Assembly: GCF_002443255.2 (NCBI RefSeq)
Contig: NW_019211458.1
Coordinates: 24,684,757-24,748,756, forward strand
Reading direction: 5' to 3'
Source: Varroa destructor
Lineage: Eukaryota; Arthropoda; Arachnida; Mesostigmata; Varroidae
Length of the DNA: 64,000 nucleotides
Both the position numbers and the translations under genes were made by a program. Of the stretch, positions 10,646-21,900 are shown one piece after another. The notes under the pieces were generated by a model. That model was not told the origin of the DNA. It searched no databases and saw only the letters and a list, made by a program, of their open reading frames with translations. Position 1 is the stretch's first letter. Each line of letters begins with the position of its first letter.

Positions 10646-12199
10646 CTTCAAAGGGTTAACGACGAATGGGTCGTATGCAAAGAGAAGGATAAAAAAAAAA
10701 TGAGTACAATGATATATTAGTTAATTTTGGAAATGGCTTCAGCTCTCTTGTCAATCGCTACGGATCCGACGCAGTGGTCAAGCATCGGCAAGACACTCAG
10801 TGCTAAGGTAGTTACATTTTTGCTAGCCATATAAACGAACTAGATTTAAAAAAAAATATCGAAAATGCCTAAATACTAACCTTCTAAATATTTCAATGGA
10901 AATTTCGGATATATACAATGAAAAAAAAAAATATCGGAAGCAAACTCAATATCAAATATTTATGTATTTCAAGCTCAATTTTAATAAAAAGCCATGTATT
11001 CTTATAGTTCACGATCTGGCCATGATCCATGTCAAAAACAATTATGTTATAATAAGTACCGCGAGGCCTTTCTAACGTTTTTCAAAGAACAAACGTTTTA
11101 CACATTTTTCAACCTGCACATTGTACAAGACATAAATCGTCTTTTTTAGAAAAGCCGATGGCTTCAAAACCGATTGATAGTTTAAATTTAGCAGACACCA
11201 TTATTATCATGTCTGTTTGGGTAGTAAATAATGACCAAGAATGCAACCGAAATAAAAAACAACTTATGAAACGGATATTTATTTTGAATAAAGTAGCTAA
11301 ACATGAATGTAATGTCAGAAAAACTGTCGACTGCACTGACAGTTCTACAGCGAGCAAACTTTCACGAAGTTATGGTTAAAAAATAAATTAAAGGTTCAAG
11401 TATAATTAATAATATGCAATATCGACTCAAATAAATACATATGAGGACATTTATATTAGAAATAAAAAATCTATTATCTTTACTTAAAAAAAAAAAGATT
11501 AAAGCATTGATGAGATCTGGAAAGCGATAGCAGCGAGAACATATCTAATCGACGGACGTGCAGATAATTTACGCTACCCCACTTTGCCCCCTAAATTATC
11601 TCAATTAGTCTGGAAAAAAAATATGTATAGATAACTACTTTCAGAATATAAAAAATATTTTAAAAACATCTCGATTGCTTGAATGTTTGCACAGTTTCCA
11701 TTTTAAACAAACACCAAACTATTGACCGTTTTTCTAGCCAGACGTTTTCACAATCATATATTTCAGATTTAAAATATTGCGCCTTGGAAATCTGTCATTT
11801 GCTATGATTTACAATTCGGTTGCCATATCGACACAGATATCGCTCGGGCTCGTGTGCAATTACTGCTATTTACGGTCGAGAGACGCTGGTAGAAGAAACG
11901 ACCGAACGATAGTTCTGTCGTTTGCGTTCTGCAAATTTCAATGTGAAATATTCCCTCATAGTAATTGATCAGTTATGGAAAATCTAATAAAATTATTACA
12001 AAAGCTGAGCCAAATCGATACGTCAGTAGCTGTCATATTGCCACGAGCCAAACATGTACCACCAAACAGTTATCGAATGCTTGAGGAAAGCTCTTTACGA
12101 AAAAAAAAATCTCGACGCATCGGGTCTTGACCGAAAAGAGATCACCTGATCATACCGTTGTCTCCGAGACCCTGCAGAAACGCAATAAAATCGGGCCAT

Positions 12200-12690
12200 C
12201 TCGAAAGTGATTATCCGAGGACGATGAAAAGCGGACCACAAACGCACAGTCCTCGGCCAAACTTAGATTGAGGCCAAAAAAGATGATGATCTATTTGTTT
12301 AAGTCTAAAGTAATCATGATAAGCTGCTGTCGTTAGGCAAAATCATTGATTCAGACCTACGCCGTCAACAACCAATAAAAATACGCTAAATTATTAAACA
12401 AAATCGACTGGTGCTAGTGAATGGAAAAGGCGTTGTCTTCCATCATACAAATTGCCCTACCACGTATGCTTCGATCTATTCGACATTCGAAAAACTGAGA
12501 GAAGCCCAGATCTTCTACCATCAGACTATGATTTGTTTTGATCTCTGCAGATGTAAATTTAGTTTCAACGCTAAAAATGATTTGTCACAAATTTTCGCCC
12601 AGGAACCACAGGAGTTTTACAATGATGGGACTACCAGAAAAATGGCAAAATGTCAACAATCGAAACAGCGCATATTTAATTGAAAAATAT
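12200..12690 (+). mobile_element. Mariner transposase relic B, a different copy from relic A
   Basis: Three frames carry family blocks in the right order. EDDEKR at 12217 corresponds to GDEK-W; AKLRLRPKKMM at 12256 corresponds to PKPxLHPKKVM; NGKGVVFHH at 12420 corresponds to NRKGVVFHHDN; FAQEPQEFYNDG at 12594 and LPEKWQNV at 12631 correspond to FASKPQEFYxxGIxxLPEKWQ-x-V near the C terminus. The two frameshifts and in-frame stops mean it is not functional. The NRKGVVFHH and LPEKWQ wording suggests a different mariner subfamily from relic A. Confidence 0.8.
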
Positions 12691-12739
12691 TGTTTGCTTT
12701 CAACGATTCATACTTTTTTGACAACCCCATATGTATATG

Positions 12740-12743
<4 letters not shown>

Positions 12744-12793
<50 letters not shown>
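12744..12793. repeat. (TA)n microsatellite
   Basis: Alternating TA over about 50 bases, interrupted once by a G. It sits at the downstream end of the mariner relic and beside the exon 4 donor. It produces spurious IYIYIY reading frames. Confidence 0.95.
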
Positions 12794-12801
12794 ATGATTA
12801 C

Positions 12802-12968
12802 CTCATTACGTTTATCTCCTGCAACGTTCCACGTGTACTCTCCAAAATAGCGAACATTCGTGTATGGTTTGGCAGCTATGAAAGCATACTCGCCATTACC
12901 CATGCCAAGGTCGTATGCACACAACATTATTTGCCGAAGGACAATGCCATCTACTCCTAAAAGGAAGA
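12802..12968 (-). CDS. Receptor guanylate cyclase, exon 4 (ligand-binding domain)
   Basis: A 167-base exon (2 + 55 codons, residues 172-226). It reads FLLGVDGIVLRQIMLCAYDL then GMGNGEYAFIAAKPY, ending NVAGDKRNE. The strand-loop-helix [IV]-x-x-L-x-x-x-x-x-[VI]-[RL]-x-[IL]-ML-x-A-x-[DE]-LGM-x-x-G-[ED]-[YF]-x-F is the core of the second lobe in ANF-type receptors. The start at 12968 (acceptor gacttttatag) is preferred because it supplies the FLLG beta strand. A second acceptor 12 bases downstream (cttccttttag) is also in phase. Donor gtaatc. Confidence 0.95.
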
Positions 12969-15040
12969 CTATAAAAGTCGAAAAACAAGAAAGAAGGTAC
13001 AAAATTAATCCCCCCCCCCCAATATTCATTTATATATACATCGTTATAATATTATACATCATTGTGCGTAGACAGATTAGCCAGGGAACGTCATGATAGA
13101 AGAGAGCGCACACGAATACTAATTACTAATTATCAAAGCAACTTGCGTCAATATAGTTAGCAATAAAAATACATTTTATTTGACGTAAAGACGCCGGTAT
13201 ATGAACACGGTGTACAATCTCTTTCCAAAGATAAAATGCTGTTTCTTTCAGCTTACGTATATGCTTGCCTTCTGCAGCTGGCAGATCGAAGGTTGGCTGT
13301 TTCAGGGGCAACGATACATCTCGATCCAGTGATTAACGCTACTACAGAGAAATCTGACAACTGGAAAGTTTTAACTACGTAAAGTGCATTCCTATTTCGT
13401 ATTGGCGTGCCATCATTATATTGTAGAGATTCATGAACTCAACCTTTTGACTTTTACAAGCAAATCTCCTCATCTAACGATTCATGTTATATATGCCTGG
13501 TTTGGCCGGGGCCGTATCAAACCGTCCATCCGCCTCTCGTCCAGTCAACCTTCTCACCTAGCTTTTACTCTTCTATAAAAAGATATATATGTTACAATAA
13601 TTTTATAGCTAATGCCTGCTTGCGCCATCCCGGAACCGAATAGTCCCGAATCTTTTCCTGAGTTGGGCATCGCTTGGTCTTACACGGTTGGATTGTTCGC
13701 AGGCAAAACGCGGGGTCGGCCCTGAAGTGGGAGCAATGCCCTATTGCATGAGACCATAAGACTCAGTAGCTGCATGATGCTACCATCATCCGCAGCAGAA
13801 GCAACAACAGCATTACCGTCAACGACAACAGGTGGGAGTTTTGCAGAGGTAGAAAATCCGGACACTTGCTCTGATTTTCGTTTACAACGGATGTTGGCGA
13901 TATCGGGGTCGGTTCACCGGTCCGGCTATGCAGCATCGAGAGTTTGCCTGTCGGCTAGCCTAGGCCTCGACGTAAGCCTATCTATTATACATAAAGAGGA
14001 AGCGCGTGTTCAAAAAGGACATCAGCCACTGCATCTGGTAACGAAGCGTTCTCCCACGAAACAAGCAATGCTAGGGTCCCTGTTCGCCTGAGTCCCTCAC
14101 CAAAGACATTGCTTAACATGAACAACTCGAGATTGTTGACGCAGGTCTGTCGATAAGGATGTGTACCGGAAGTTCCGTGTCGGTCGACCTTTCTTGCCCA
14201 CTCGTTAAGGGGCCATTATAATGACACACCTATCAAATATAATCGAGTTGTAATAGATAATACCTACGGAAGTGTTTGCAAAATCGTTATAGCGCATTGC
14301 ACGTACAATGGATGCGCATTTGGTTCGTTCTATGACCTCTTTCAATCTGTTAGTAGCGTATACCGCGACCCGGTCATTTTCGGGAGTTCCTTTGGCCAAT
14401 ACTCACCTAGCAAAACTCAATAATGTGCATACACTTTGGTAGAACTGGAACATTTCCATATGCTTACCTTTCTTAAGTTGTCTATTTAAGATAATTTGTT
14501 TTAGTATCTGCTGAAAGCAACTTATCATCGAAGCTTTTCATATCTCTTTTTTTTTTTTTTTTTTTTTTCACAACAATATGCAACACAAAACATCACGCGT
14601 TAAAATGATAAGTTGATACAATATTGCCACAATATATATATATATATATATATAACATAGCTAATGTATTACTAATGAAGCTCTCTATGTTAACAAAAAG
14701 GCAAGTTATTATATCACATCTAGAGCTAGTTTCTATCTAAGTGGAAAAAAAAAAAAATAGTTTTTCCTATTCGGCCACAAAAGGTGCCGATTAATGCAAT
14801 ACCTATATTTAGCTCAGACCAATTTCATAAATTGAGCCTAGGCCAGGCCACGTCTGTTGATCCAATAAGGTCTAATTTTGTTATATTATTAATAACCCGT
14901 GGTTTGATTGTTGAAATGAGTCCAAAGCCTAGTTTTGCTAATCGCGACACCGTCTCTACTTTCTCTACTAATACATAGCCACTACTTACCCATCTATTAT
15001 AATATTGTGTATCAATATATTTTGTAATACGTTCGCTTAC
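12969..15040. other. Intron between exons 3 and 4
   Basis: A 2.1-kb minus-strand intron. It contains a poly(C) run near 13010-13020, a 22-base T run at 14547-14568, a (TA)n at about 14632-14653, and a GC-richer stretch at 13610-14200 with an unrecognised 115-codon plus-strand ORF lacking an ATG start. Confidence 0.7.
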
Positions 15041-15248
15041 TTCTTCCATGTGCGCGTCCCTCAAGCAGTAGATTAGTGTAGTTGGGCTGTTTCTTCGATT
15101 CGAATTCACGGTTAAATCGGGTAAGCTCGTACCCCTCCCGCTGAAAGTTTCGCATAATAGGTGATAACGCTTTGTGTAGTTGTCGAAAAAACGTTTGTGA
15201 GGAATCGCTCAGAATGACCACGTGGTGCCAGTCAAAAAGCTTGAGGAC
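15041..15248 (-). CDS. Receptor guanylate cyclase, exon 3 (ligand-binding domain)
   Basis: A 208-base exon (69 codons + 1, residues 102-170). It begins VLKLFDWHHVVILSDSSQTF and runs on through FFRQLHKALSPIMRNFQREG to NYTNLLLEGRAHGR. The [LF]-x-x-F-x-W-x-x-V-x-[IL]-[YSL]-x-D opening is the standard first strand after the lobe hinge in receptor guanylate cyclases. NYT is a glycosylation sequon. Acceptor tttctacag, donor gtaagc. The last base (A) joins TC of exon 4 to give Ile. Confidence 0.95.
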
Positions 15249-18200
15249 CTGTAGAAACAAATATATACGTCACGCACGACAAATATACGTGAATGGAATA
15301 GGGATTCCTTGTTTGGCAAGTATTTGTTACCGTTTAACGACGCCGGTACCTCTACGCTGCTAAACCTATTAAAATCGGAATTTAATTTCTGTCATTTCTG
15401 AATGTGTTTATTGTTAAGCTCTAAACGGTTAAAAATAGTATTAATAATTTTTGGCTAGCCATCAAAACCAAATAGATTGCAGTTAGTATTGCAGTCATTA
15501 AGCAAAATGCCATAAACGCTCTATCAACCTGCCTTTGCTGGTTTTGTAGAAACAAGCGGTTTGAATTTTTTTAAATACTTATAGAATATATGGGACATGC
15601 TTTGTCAGCCTTCTTATTATTGTTGCGTTCACACTTATAATCAGTTATGTAATTGTACCCGCTCCGCCTGGATCCTCTTTCCGTGTACGTCGATGTGTGT
15701 CCTTCACTCTGCTCTATTGTTTCTCCATTTATATTATTGTCCGTCTGTTAATTGCGATACGACAGTCTGATCAGCTAGAATCTACACTATTCGGTCTGAG
15801 CGGAATCTCGCTGACCTCTTTTGCGGTTACTTCTTCGCATTACAGCAGTAGCAGCCATCTGAACGCTCCAAGGCAAAAGGGTTCACAGCCGACAGTAACC
15901 AAAACTTACTACTTGTGTTCAGTCGCGTTGTTTTCGTGTTAGAGGTTTCGTGAGAAGCTCACTTTTGGCACGTTTAGAGCACGTTTGGTCGGAGATTTGG
16001 CCTGTTTCGCTTTGCCTTTTCATATTTGCTGCCTGACAGCATAACTGACGTAGCGGTCGTCCTCTTTCTTCTCTCTTTTCGAACCTCATCCACCATATCA
16101 TTAACAAAGAGTCAACCATAGCCACTATAGAACAGGGCTCTCCTTTCAGCCTTAACGCCTACGGATGCCAGCCAGTCGATGGTATGCTAGTGTGAAAGCT
16201 TAATAAGGTAAAACGCATGACTAACGCAGAGGAAAGGCAGAGTTCCGTTAAAGAGTCAGTAGAATTGTTAACAACGGTTCCAGCAGCAGCGCTAGCCAAT
16301 GAGAAGTAGAGCCGCGAAGTAATCAAGCACAGTTCATAGATAACAATTTATCTAGTCAACATAGCGACCCCATGAAATTTACATACGGATAAGTTAGTTA
16401 CTCTTCGAGGCAGGGTGACGAAAGACTTGTTGATGAATCAGAGAAAGGAGGAATTTGCAAATGAAGCCGGGACTTCGTCATTTGCTGCTCGATATTATAC
16501 TTAGTCAACTAGCGGCAAAAAAAAGTTTGGCTTTTGGGTTTACAGGAACCAAGCACGATTAACCATATGATATTGAGCATTCACTGGGGGCTAATCTAGA
16601 ATTGGCTGTACAAAGAAAGATCACTATCCAAAAGGATTAGAGCATGGGGCTAGCTAAATATCGAATCGATGGCACCGACGACCGCGTGTATCCGTATCGT
16701 CATCTGACGAATATCATGGCTGTAGCATAACGTGCAATTAATGCATGATAAGGTAGTGACAAGAAATACATTGTCATTTGCGAAGCTCTTATCGTCGGTA
16801 TGATCGGCTTTATGCGTTCGTGCTGTAAAGTATAAATACCGATATGTTGTATAGTTTATCGAATTTCCGTATCTCTATGCTACGGAGATTCGATAGTGAT
16901 TAAGCAAGAGGACATTATTTTATCGAAGACACGTGTCGATTTGCAGACAGTCTACAAGCTATAAAACACGACCTGCCAGCCTCGGGCTACGAAGATAGTA
17001 GAATGTAGCAAATGTAGTCCACTTGCAATAGAGTCTGAGCCTATTTTCCTGCAGAAACTAATAGGGACACTCTGTACATTCAATACGGTCGACCGCGTCA
17101 CGGATCTGAGCAATACTAAAACGAGTTTCCTTCCAGCCGAGTCGCGTATGTCATATAGTATATGTTTATTCTCGCAAACTTTCTGGACTCCACAGTCGTC
17201 GTTTCAATACGAGCAGTTTTAATACCGCGGGTCGGTTCGGTTCGAAGCTAGTGCCATCCTCTCGAAAAATTCAACCAGGGTATAGCTACTTATAGAGCTC
17301 ATTAATTAAGCTCGTCCCTAAACCAGGCTCACCCGCTCTGCTTGAACAGTGTAGCAGGCCTCGGATTGTTCATCGATGTATTAATCATCATGATATTAGT
17401 GATCACGCATGCACGTTCTTCCTTTCAAAACGCGATACGCACGTGAGATATAACAGCGTGAGTATCTCCAAAAAGCCCGTAACTTTATGTGTCAAATTTT
17501 GCGTCCGGTGTTACCCGTAAGGTGTTCCATCAGACGGCTAGCTCCTTACACCACAAGCTGTTCCGAGGCGGAAACGTTATGGACTAAGCTATCATGGACA
17601 CACACGAAGCACCGAGGAAAAGGCCTGGGCCTAGACGGTTACAGGTTTACCTCCGCTTTCGATCGACATCTGTCGATTTATTCCCAAAGCCAGCCGAGCA
17701 GCCACCTGTTTTACGTCATCAGACGTTATACACTAAGTATCGGACGACTTTTGTCTACGGTACACCAACGGGCGTTCCATTTTTCGTCTATCAAACCTAT
17801 TATGAGCACAGATATTCGCTTGTGTTCAGTCATAGCATAAGGAGAATGGGACTGAAGAAGAATCATGCTTTAAGTCGGCAGTAATCAAATAGTTTGGCAC
17901 CATTAAAGATGCTTAGTGCATGTAGATAGATCGTGGACTCCTTGCGTGATGCGCCACGTTGACGCAGGTGTCTACATGATATCAGCTAGCTTCGTATACT
18001 TTCCACGACTAGGCGCAGTCCCGGGAGATGGAATGACGAAAAACAAGACGTGCTTCTATATCGATACACTTTCATATTTTGTTACGTTGTTTTCACTCAA
18101 GCTCTACGACAGCCTAGTTTATTGATGGACACCCTCAATGGTACCCTCAAGCGAAAACGACAGCTTCTCGACATTAGCACATGGGTAACTAAATCACAGA

Positions 18201-18802
18201 ATGCGTTCATAACACCGTTCTTGAGAGCTTATACCCAAAGTTAACCAGGACATAGCCCGAAAATAGAAGCATTCCACAAGTTTCCTCCTCTTAACCTTTA
18301 ACCTATCAATAATACCATCCGCATTTTACTGTAGGTAGTCAAGCCGTCTGGATACATTCCAAGACGTATTTAGCGCTGTCACGGCATATATCGACAACGC
18401 GCTTAATGGTAAATCCCTGCAACTCTTATTATTTCTCTCGCCCCAGCACCATTGAAATTCTAGCAGTTTAGCATACGAAGTTTGAATTTTGGCGGTTCAT
18501 AAACTTATGTGTTCGTATATAGAGATATTGGATGGTGTTGACAGTAACTCATAGTAAAGGAACAATAACTAGAATCAAATCTAAGGAGCTCCGGTGATGT
18601 TCTAGGCATATCTCAAGTGGTAAAATTAGATAAAGCTGTTGATGCTTGTATAGCGAAATACTTTGCTTACCAAATCGCTCAATAAAACTATTTCCAGTTT
18701 TCGTTGCTTTGTTACAGAAGTGTCATGTTTTAGCCACGTATCAATAAAGCCTATCTTAAATAGACGTGCATATCATACATTTGCAATGTGTTTGAAACTT
18801 AC
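15249..18802. other. Intron between exons 2 and 3
   Basis: A 3.6-kb minus-strand intron, donor gtaagt. It includes an unrecognised ATG-initiated plus-strand ORF of 96 codons at 17594-17884, overlapped by another open frame of 117 codons. I see no domain or splice evidence for either and treat them as chance or decayed mobile DNA. Confidence 0.65.
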
Positions 18803-18966
18803 GTGAGTGATTGCGTCCCCAAGAGTGTTTATCGTGAGTGCAAGTCTTAACAAGGTCGAATATACGGACCGATCCTCAAATTGGGCGCTCACACCCGCTG
18901 CTGTACAGACTGGAATATTCCAATACGATGCTAAACGACCAACTATATCGACAGCCGCTGAACAAC
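18803..18966 (-). CDS. Receptor guanylate cyclase, exon 2 (ligand-binding domain)
   Basis: A 164-base exon (2 + 54 codons). It begins CSAAVDIVGRLASYWNIPVC and continues TAAGVSAQFEDRSVYSTLLR. The G-[PS]-G-C-x-x-[AP]-x-x-x-[VI]-x-RLAS-[HY]-W-[NR]-[IL]-P signature places it with natriuretic peptide receptors rather than with the Gyc76C-like group that has AAAWNLP. The first cysteine pairs with one in exon 1 in vertebrate relatives. Acceptor gggtctctgtag, donor gtaagt. The ORF that runs in plus orientation over the same DNA is a shadow. Confidence 0.96.
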
Positions 18967-21900
18967 CTACAGAGACCCTCCGAAAAAACCGAACCCAAAT
19001 ACAAATTTACATATCATCATCATCTATGGAGAAGAGCAAACTAACAATGGCAGTTTGTGCTGTAGGGTCCATCACATAGATCAACTCGAGCCCAAATGCT
19101 AATCCTAAGCTGAACTTAGCTGAGGCTCTTATCAAAGCCTATTTACCTATAAAAAGCTGTTCCTGGTCCTTTTTTTTTTTTAGCGAATTATCTCAACTCT
19201 GAAAACTAGGCACAGTTCAAGGCAACGTTTTTATTCTTGCTCGATTGTATGTGGTAAGTGTAAAATAATGACGACCTAATTTCTACAACCTTTTCTTGAA
19301 CGGGTTAAAGGTTCACGCAGGTCGGGTTTCACCGCTAGTAAAAACAGTCGTCTCGCATTGTGCGACTCTGACCCGCTAAACCCTGGACTCTGAATGCTCG
19401 GGCTTTCATTCGGTACTCTAAGAATGAATGCTAGAGGCATCTCGACCCTGCCACATGTGGCAGAGCGACGGAACTGGAGTGTAAACTATATTGAAATCCG
19501 AGTCTGTGATAAACTTAGCATTCTTGGTACGTGTTTAAATAGTCCTATCCTTTACAACAACCAGTCAAATGTCATAGGACAAGCGCATGTTTAAACAGAC
19601 ACTAAACTCTCCTTACCATATCATATACTATATGAATACGATATATAGTAGAATAACGAAATCTCACCCGTTCGAACGTGAAGATCTTGCTTTCGTTATA
19701 TGACGTTTTTTTTCAAAATTTTGACAATTATGCTACAGACCCTATTCGTCAATTATTGGACTTAGAACAATATACGAAAGAAATTATTTTCACAGTAGCC
19801 CCTTCCAGAAGGTAACCTGGTTCCTTCTATCGTACGACGACATAAATCATGAGCCAAACATGAATATTTCGTACGCGGTCTTGCCGACTTTCTACAGCGC
19901 ACAGCGTGTTTTTTTTTAATGCGATTTTAAGCTAACTATATCGATAAGCAGAAACGACGTTCTGAATTAGCGTATCTACTAATCCCGATTTTCCTACTCA
20001 ATACCGTAGCTTCACGATGTTTTCTAATAACTAAATGGATGTCATGACAGCAGCACCATTTGTGCCGCTATGTCCGGTTTAAAAGGGGTACACCGTTCCA
20101 ACAGAAAAGTACTCAAACGTTTTGATATATTTTGCCTTGTGAGGTTTTTTTTTTGAGAGGACGTGACCTTCAAGCAGACTCAAACGACCAGTAAACGAGT
20201 CGTTAGTCCACGTGTAGATTTTAAAGAATAGAGTATAGGAACTTGAGCCAATTTGGCACCGCGTAAACGTTATTTCTCAATGTCAGTGTTACTATTAAAG
20301 TATGGTTTCTCTATTATCTCATATGCGTACTTAAATATGGTTCGTAGACATAACGAGGTCGTAATCACCTTACCAGTTGTACCTGTGTGGAAATGGGAGC
20401 AAAAGATTTCGGTCACTTGGCAGCGAGTCGCTGCTATAACGAAACATTGTGTGGCTGTCCTCGAGTAGTCTGCTACTTTAAATCGAGCCCGACCGGAATC
20501 GGCTGGCCAAATGATGCCGGTACGAGATGTGTTCAATATTGCTCTACAAATGTACGATTTACGTATGCAGCCTTATCAACTAGATCCCGACTGCTAGCGG
20601 TACGTAATTATTTCGAGTTCTATAATTGAAGAGTGAAGAATCGACTAATTGAAGTTTGACACGTCGTAAGTACACGTTTTCCAAAACAGGTTGCGAAGAA
20701 GATATGTAACTATATAAGAATAATTGTTTAAAATTACTCACTTTTATGGGGCCTTTTATTTTACGTAACGTGCCGTTTGATACGGACGATAACTGTATTA
20801 TTTAGCCTTCTAGCGACAGAGGTGCCTCAGTGCTAAAGTAAGTGTTCAGAATGTGCGGTCCGAAAGCACAATTTTTCAATAAAAAAACTTGTCGATAAAA
20901 TTTGTCAGCGTTGGTACCATAGCAGAGCAGGAACTAGAGGAAATCAGATAAAGGCAATATCGTGTATTGTTTAGTAAAAAGGCAGGAACTCCCTCCATCG
21001 AAACTTTTCCTCATATCTCCTTGACAGCTTCCTTCAGACGGCTTCTGATAATTATTATTGTTTGCTTTGGTCAAATAACAAAAGCGATCTATATGTTGTC
21101 ACCTCCGTGCTAAAATGACAGCTTTCCAGCTTGGAACAGTTGCATTGCCTTTCTAAATGCTCCTCCAATACTAAATCAAAGTGTTGCCCACATCACTAAT
21201 CTACCTTCAAATAATTATATAAGAAGCTATGCAATATAGGTAATTAGCAACAAAGAGTAATTATTGAGACAGACCGGGCAATTGGCCCATTCATAAAACA
21301 TTTATACTTCCCGAAATTACATCGAGGATTTTTTGATCCTACATGCGGTGCGAATTCTTGCGACACTTCAACACATGCTGGTCCTGCTTTTCCCGTATTG
21401 TGCAAAAAAGAAACGAAAAATGAATGAAAGTAAAGGGGATCATTTGGATTAGCTCCTCTTCCAAAACAACGAAAAATTTTATATTCCGCGATGCGTACAC
21501 ACTTTACAATCGACAGACCTGCAGCTGGGCGTAGCATATCAAGGTAACACACTTCATTCGTCTCCGTCGACCAGCCAATCCTCTAGACTTCAATATGAAC
21601 CGTTTCGTGAAGCGATCTTTTACAGTGTGCCCCCCAGGGCTCCCTCAATCGCTACGTTTATTGCCACTAGCGTTTCCCTCTCGGCTCGAAGAAGCTATCA
21701 TTGGCAAAAAGGATACACACGAATGGTGGCAATATGTTCAATGTGTTTAAGCTCGAGAATCTCTGATCTTGTAGCAGAGTCACTAGGCTTTTTTGTCACC
21801 TAGAAACGACGAAAACACCCTCTCATAAGACTTCTTGGCACCAGCAAACTTTGTATGTGGACGCAGCGATCAGTGATTGATCCATGTACACGACTGCATC

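Larger units (their letters stand above)
10646..12801. other. Intron between exons 4 and 5
   Basis: A 2.2-kb minus-strand intron. It holds a plus-strand mariner relic (about 12200-12690) and a (TA)n run at 12744-12793 that ends 8 bases from the donor of exon 4. The remainder is AT-rich with nothing recognised. Confidence 0.75.

Noticed and set aside
12538..12960. Longest computed ORF region (140 codons, plus strand)
   Set aside because: It combines a mariner fragment, the TA microsatellite (IYIYIY) and the antisense of receptor exon 4, so it is not a gene.
14262..14348. Minus-strand exon-like segment (LKEVIERTKCASIVRAM) before a gtaggt donor
   Set aside because: First considered as the missing beta strand before exon 4, but its phase fits neither neighbour, and the upstream acceptor at 12968 supplies the strand.
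18807..19079. 90-codon plus-strand ORF
   Set aside because: It is the antisense shadow of receptor exon 2, whose minus-strand reading matches the family exactly and is in phase with its neighbours.
20253..20629. Overlapping ORFs on both strands at 20.3-20.6 kb, including YLNMVRRHNEV, considered as an FGF second exon
   Set aside because: The glycine and strand pattern of FGF exon 2 is absent, and no suitable splice sites give the needed phase.
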